A DNA stretch of 64,000 bases from the NCBI GenBank assembly GCA_015227615.1, contig JAALGZ010000016.1:712428-776427 (forward strand). Reading direction: 5' to 3'. The translations under genes were made by a program, and so were the position numbers. The notes below the pieces were generated by a model, which was not told the origin of the DNA, searched no databases, and saw nothing but the letters and a program-made list of their open reading frames with translations. Source of the DNA: Labyrinthula sp. Ha. Taxonomy: Eukaryota; Sar; Bigyra; Labyrinthulida; Labyrinthulaceae. The number at the start of each line of letters is the position of its first letter. Position 1 is the stretch's first letter. Shown here one piece after another: positions 60,844 through 64,000 of this stretch.

Positions 60844-63800
60844 AGCAGTCAGTTGTACTTTTTCTTAGCTTCGGATTCGGTATGGTTCTTTTAAGCTTGA
60901 AAAATACAATAGTCATATTAAATCATCTATTTTTATTGTAGTAGGATTACCATGACAATTAGTTAGAGCTGCAAGTCATATTTGTATTCGTTGCAACTGA
61001 AACTCTTATAATGATGCAGTGTGTTAGGTGCGATGAGTATAATCTGTTCAGAGACATAATTTAGGAATTTGTTTGAACACGCTACTTCATAGTTTAGGAT
61101 GTTTCTGGAAAACTTAAATAATCTGCAAAAACAGTAAATTACTTCAGCACATGTATGTTTCTCAGGTTGACCAGACTAAGAGCGTTATGGTCTAAAATGT
61201 GAGGGGATCACAACGCAACCAGGATATTCAAAGAATAAAATTTACATTTAAAAGAAACTTAATTACTTCGAAACTTTGAATGTGACGAATAAGATTAAAA
61301 ACTAATAAAACTTGCGTTGAGTCTTTCGAATGATGTTATCAGATGTTGATTCACTTCGTGAACTTTATATATTTGCAGTTAGAAACTAACTTGAGTTTCT
61401 TGAGCTTCTTTAGTACCATTTGATTTATATATAGCTTATTGCAATAGAAAAGCTCTTCACGGGCAATATACTTTACTCTGTTAAACATAAATTTGGAAAT
61501 AAATAGCTAATCGGCTCTCTTTGCAATTTCAATCAAACTCTCCTGCAAGATCACAATAAAACAAGTTGCTTTTTTTTTATTCTTAAAATCATTAACATTT
61601 AGCAGCACGCAAACCATACCTTACCAACTTAAAAATAAATGGCTAGAATTTTCCAACTACTTTGTGTGTTGCGAGAGACAATATCATAGCCCGACTGTCG
61701 GGTAGGTCATGCTACTAGGCCCATATACATCAGAGCACAAGAAAAGAATTAAAATTTACCCCTCAAATTAGAAAACTTCTGGAGACCGTTATTCTCTCTA
61801 GTTTTTTTCATATAAATGTAGAACATCTTGGGGTTGCCGGTTTTATTGAGGCCTATGTTCTGTACTTATAACTTTGAAACTCCACTGAAATGTTCTTTCT
61901 TGCTAGTATGGTCAAGAAAGGTAAAGTTAAAAGAATATACTTGCTTAGAACTTTTACATATTATAGATGTCGAAAATCATGTTAATCATCTCGAAAGGGA
62001 TTACTTGTATATCCAGAAAAATGCAATTTTTACAACTAAGAAATACAAAATGGTGTTGTGCCCGTTATTTAAATAATCTACGAAGTTGCATTTCATGAAA
62101 TAAAGGGGATAATTACTACAACCCTATCCTCCTATTCTGAATAATATCAAACAACAATCTAAAACAAATGTAATACTAACACTAAAGCAGCGCACTGCAC
62201 AAGAGAGTTACATTTTCATCTCATTGGGGAATGAAAAATAAAGTGACCACCATTTATCTGTGTCTACAATTATGTTTTTAGGCGAGACAATATAGAGCTC
62301 ATTGGCTTTAGACTCAACACCATACTGAGAATAAACATATAAAGTAATACTTTTGAGACTAGTAACACGAATTATTGTGATAAATCAGGGTATTTCGTTT
62401 ATAGAAAAAGACACCTTACCCAGAGTATTTCTAATCTGGATCCTCTTCCTTTTATATACGACTTTATGAGAAATTCATGGTAATACATTACTCTTTTGAG
62501 GTTAATAGATGCCATTGCTTAATATAAATGGTCAAGACAAAGACTGGTAAATTTCCCTTTGCCTTAGATTTTAGCAGGTGATTTCTTAAGTTTTAGGACA
62601 TCTATAGTTCTAATAGAATTTCTGTCTTAAATACATTTGTTCTTTCATAAAACTGCGTCATGAAACTTTAATAATAACATACCCAAAAAATAGTTTAATC
62701 ATTAAATTCATAGACAATTAACCTCAAAAAAGGTAAAGAAATCAAATGTTTAACTCTATGAATACGAATAGATATTAGTAAAGCTATATAAATGGGTGTG
62801 GTTTCTGACCCGAGGGTTACACAATGGATTAAAATCTGGTTTCCTTGATTGATTGAGTAGTTTTCAAGCAGTGGACACGGTGTTATTATACTGCAATTTA
62901 TGCATAAGCAAGTCCCAAAAGGAACCTTCGAGTCTACACCTTTCTTTTAAAATCTACCCACCTATAGTGAAAGTGATATCTAGCATATGTACAGGATGTT
63001 CTAAGATTAATATTTGTCGGTTGTTTTCTTAAAATCTGCAAAGTATTACTTTTTTTTCTTAAAACAGGTTCTCCTTGTGTTTTTGAATTAGAATTTTGAA
63101 AATTTTGGCTGAATACCCAATGTATTTCTTTGAAATATGTAATATTTAAAGACTGCTCAAATATATTTTAGAATTAGTAGTAATCACAGGTTAAGAATCA
63201 AACCTGGAACCTAGATCCTTTCATAACCCTGCAATCCACTTTATTTTTACCATAGAATTGTTCTTATGGACTATTCACTTTGATAATATGCTGCTAAAAC
63301 AGCTTGTGATTTATTTTACATATTGAAAAGAGATTCTCATAGGCGTTTTATATGTCCATCTACATATCACCTACTCTGTTTATCAATATTAAATTCTACA
63401 TTGCACAATACAATTAACTCCATTGTAACATTTTCTTTTCTTTCTTTTGTAAATTTCTCGAGACAACTTTAGTACTATTCGATATTACATCAAGTTGCCG
63501 ATTCTTTTGAGTACATTCTGTGTAACAATACGTTCAAGCTTACTGAGGCCAAGGACGGTAAAATGAGCATTTAGTTCAATGCACATAAGTTAGATATAGG
63601 AAGGATGGAACTGTCTGCAAATAAGTTTTTTATTGTATTTTATCTTAAGACGTTAATGTGCTAAGGCTTTGTGGTAAGAATATGTCTGCGGATGATCCAA
63701 CTAAGATTGCAAACTTTTCGAACGGTTTATCTATTTTCTTTGTTTGATCGATTTCAAAACATCCCTTTTGAATTCCTGAATGCTTCAATCACAAAAGGTC

Positions 63801-64000
63801 CGTAGTCTTCATTGGGTTTTAAATCCTACATACATTCAGTTCTTGAAAGGTATAAAAGAATTCGAAGTATGGGACTGGTCGCCAAACATTAGAACACGTA
63901 CGGTTTATATGAAAAGAGCAGAATCTTTCTTATTGTAAATAGAATCACTGAACATAACCCGAAACGAACCTAAATTACATATAGTCTCCATCATAAAGAT
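60844..64000. other. gene-free stretch to the window end, about 3.2 kb
   Basis: No supported gene on either strand. The longest frame (82 codons, 61828-62076) starts with TTG and has no recognisable features. No RNA gene or repeat was seen. A gene extending in from beyond 64000 cannot be excluded. Confidence 0.5.

Noticed and set aside
1-64000. A ciliate-like altered genetic code, considered because of the tiny introns
   Set aside because: All three stop codons terminate confident genes and none appears in-frame within conserved domains.

Overview
The window looks like nuclear DNA of a unicellular eukaryote. It is AT-rich (roughly two thirds A+T by eye), carries spliceosomal introns, a eukaryotic tRNA-Asn gene, and eukaryote-specific proteins (Snu114, heat shock factor, bromodomain protein, membrane-anchored ubiquitin-fold protein). 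TAA, TAG and TGA all end genes and none occurs inside a confident exon, so the standard code fits. Most introns I can place in confident genes are 29-33 nt long, which is unusually short. I cannot assign the species.

Genes sit in small islands separated by gene-free stretches of 3-8 kb. Island A (6.1-9.8 kb): a bromodomain chromatin protein and a convergent UBL3/MUB-type prenylated ubiquitin-like protein, with stop codons 3 bp apart. Next to it (9.8-11.06 kb) is a stretch of different base composition between two imperfect direct repeats. B (14.4-16.0 kb): a membrane-anchored alpha/beta hydrolase. C (19.4-22.4 kb): a heat shock factor, a convergent F-box-like/LRR protein, and a tRNA-Asn. D (27.5-28.7 kb): a five-exon PP2C phosphatase. 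E (33.5-35.8 kb): an SCT1/GPT2-type glycerol-3-phosphate acyltransferase and a convergent unknown gene. F (44.3-45.5 kb): a lysine-rich unknown protein, followed by an old Ty1/copia retrotransposon with both LTRs and a 5-bp target-site duplication (45.67-49.98 kb), then a small two-span membrane protein. G (56.2-60.8 kb): the spliceosomal GTPase Snu114, followed after only 16 bp by an unrecognised gene. A 304-bp hAT-type MITE with a perfect 8-bp target-site duplication lies at 36.4 kb.

No operon-like pathway is evident. The genes cover unrelated housekeeping and regulatory roles: chromatin, stress transcription, splicing, phospholipid synthesis and dephosphorylation. I did not find a clear new biological system. 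The features most worth following up are the very short introns, the near-zero spacing inside islands against the large deserts, the repeat-bounded segment beside the MUB gene, and the short-repeat-filled hAT MITE.
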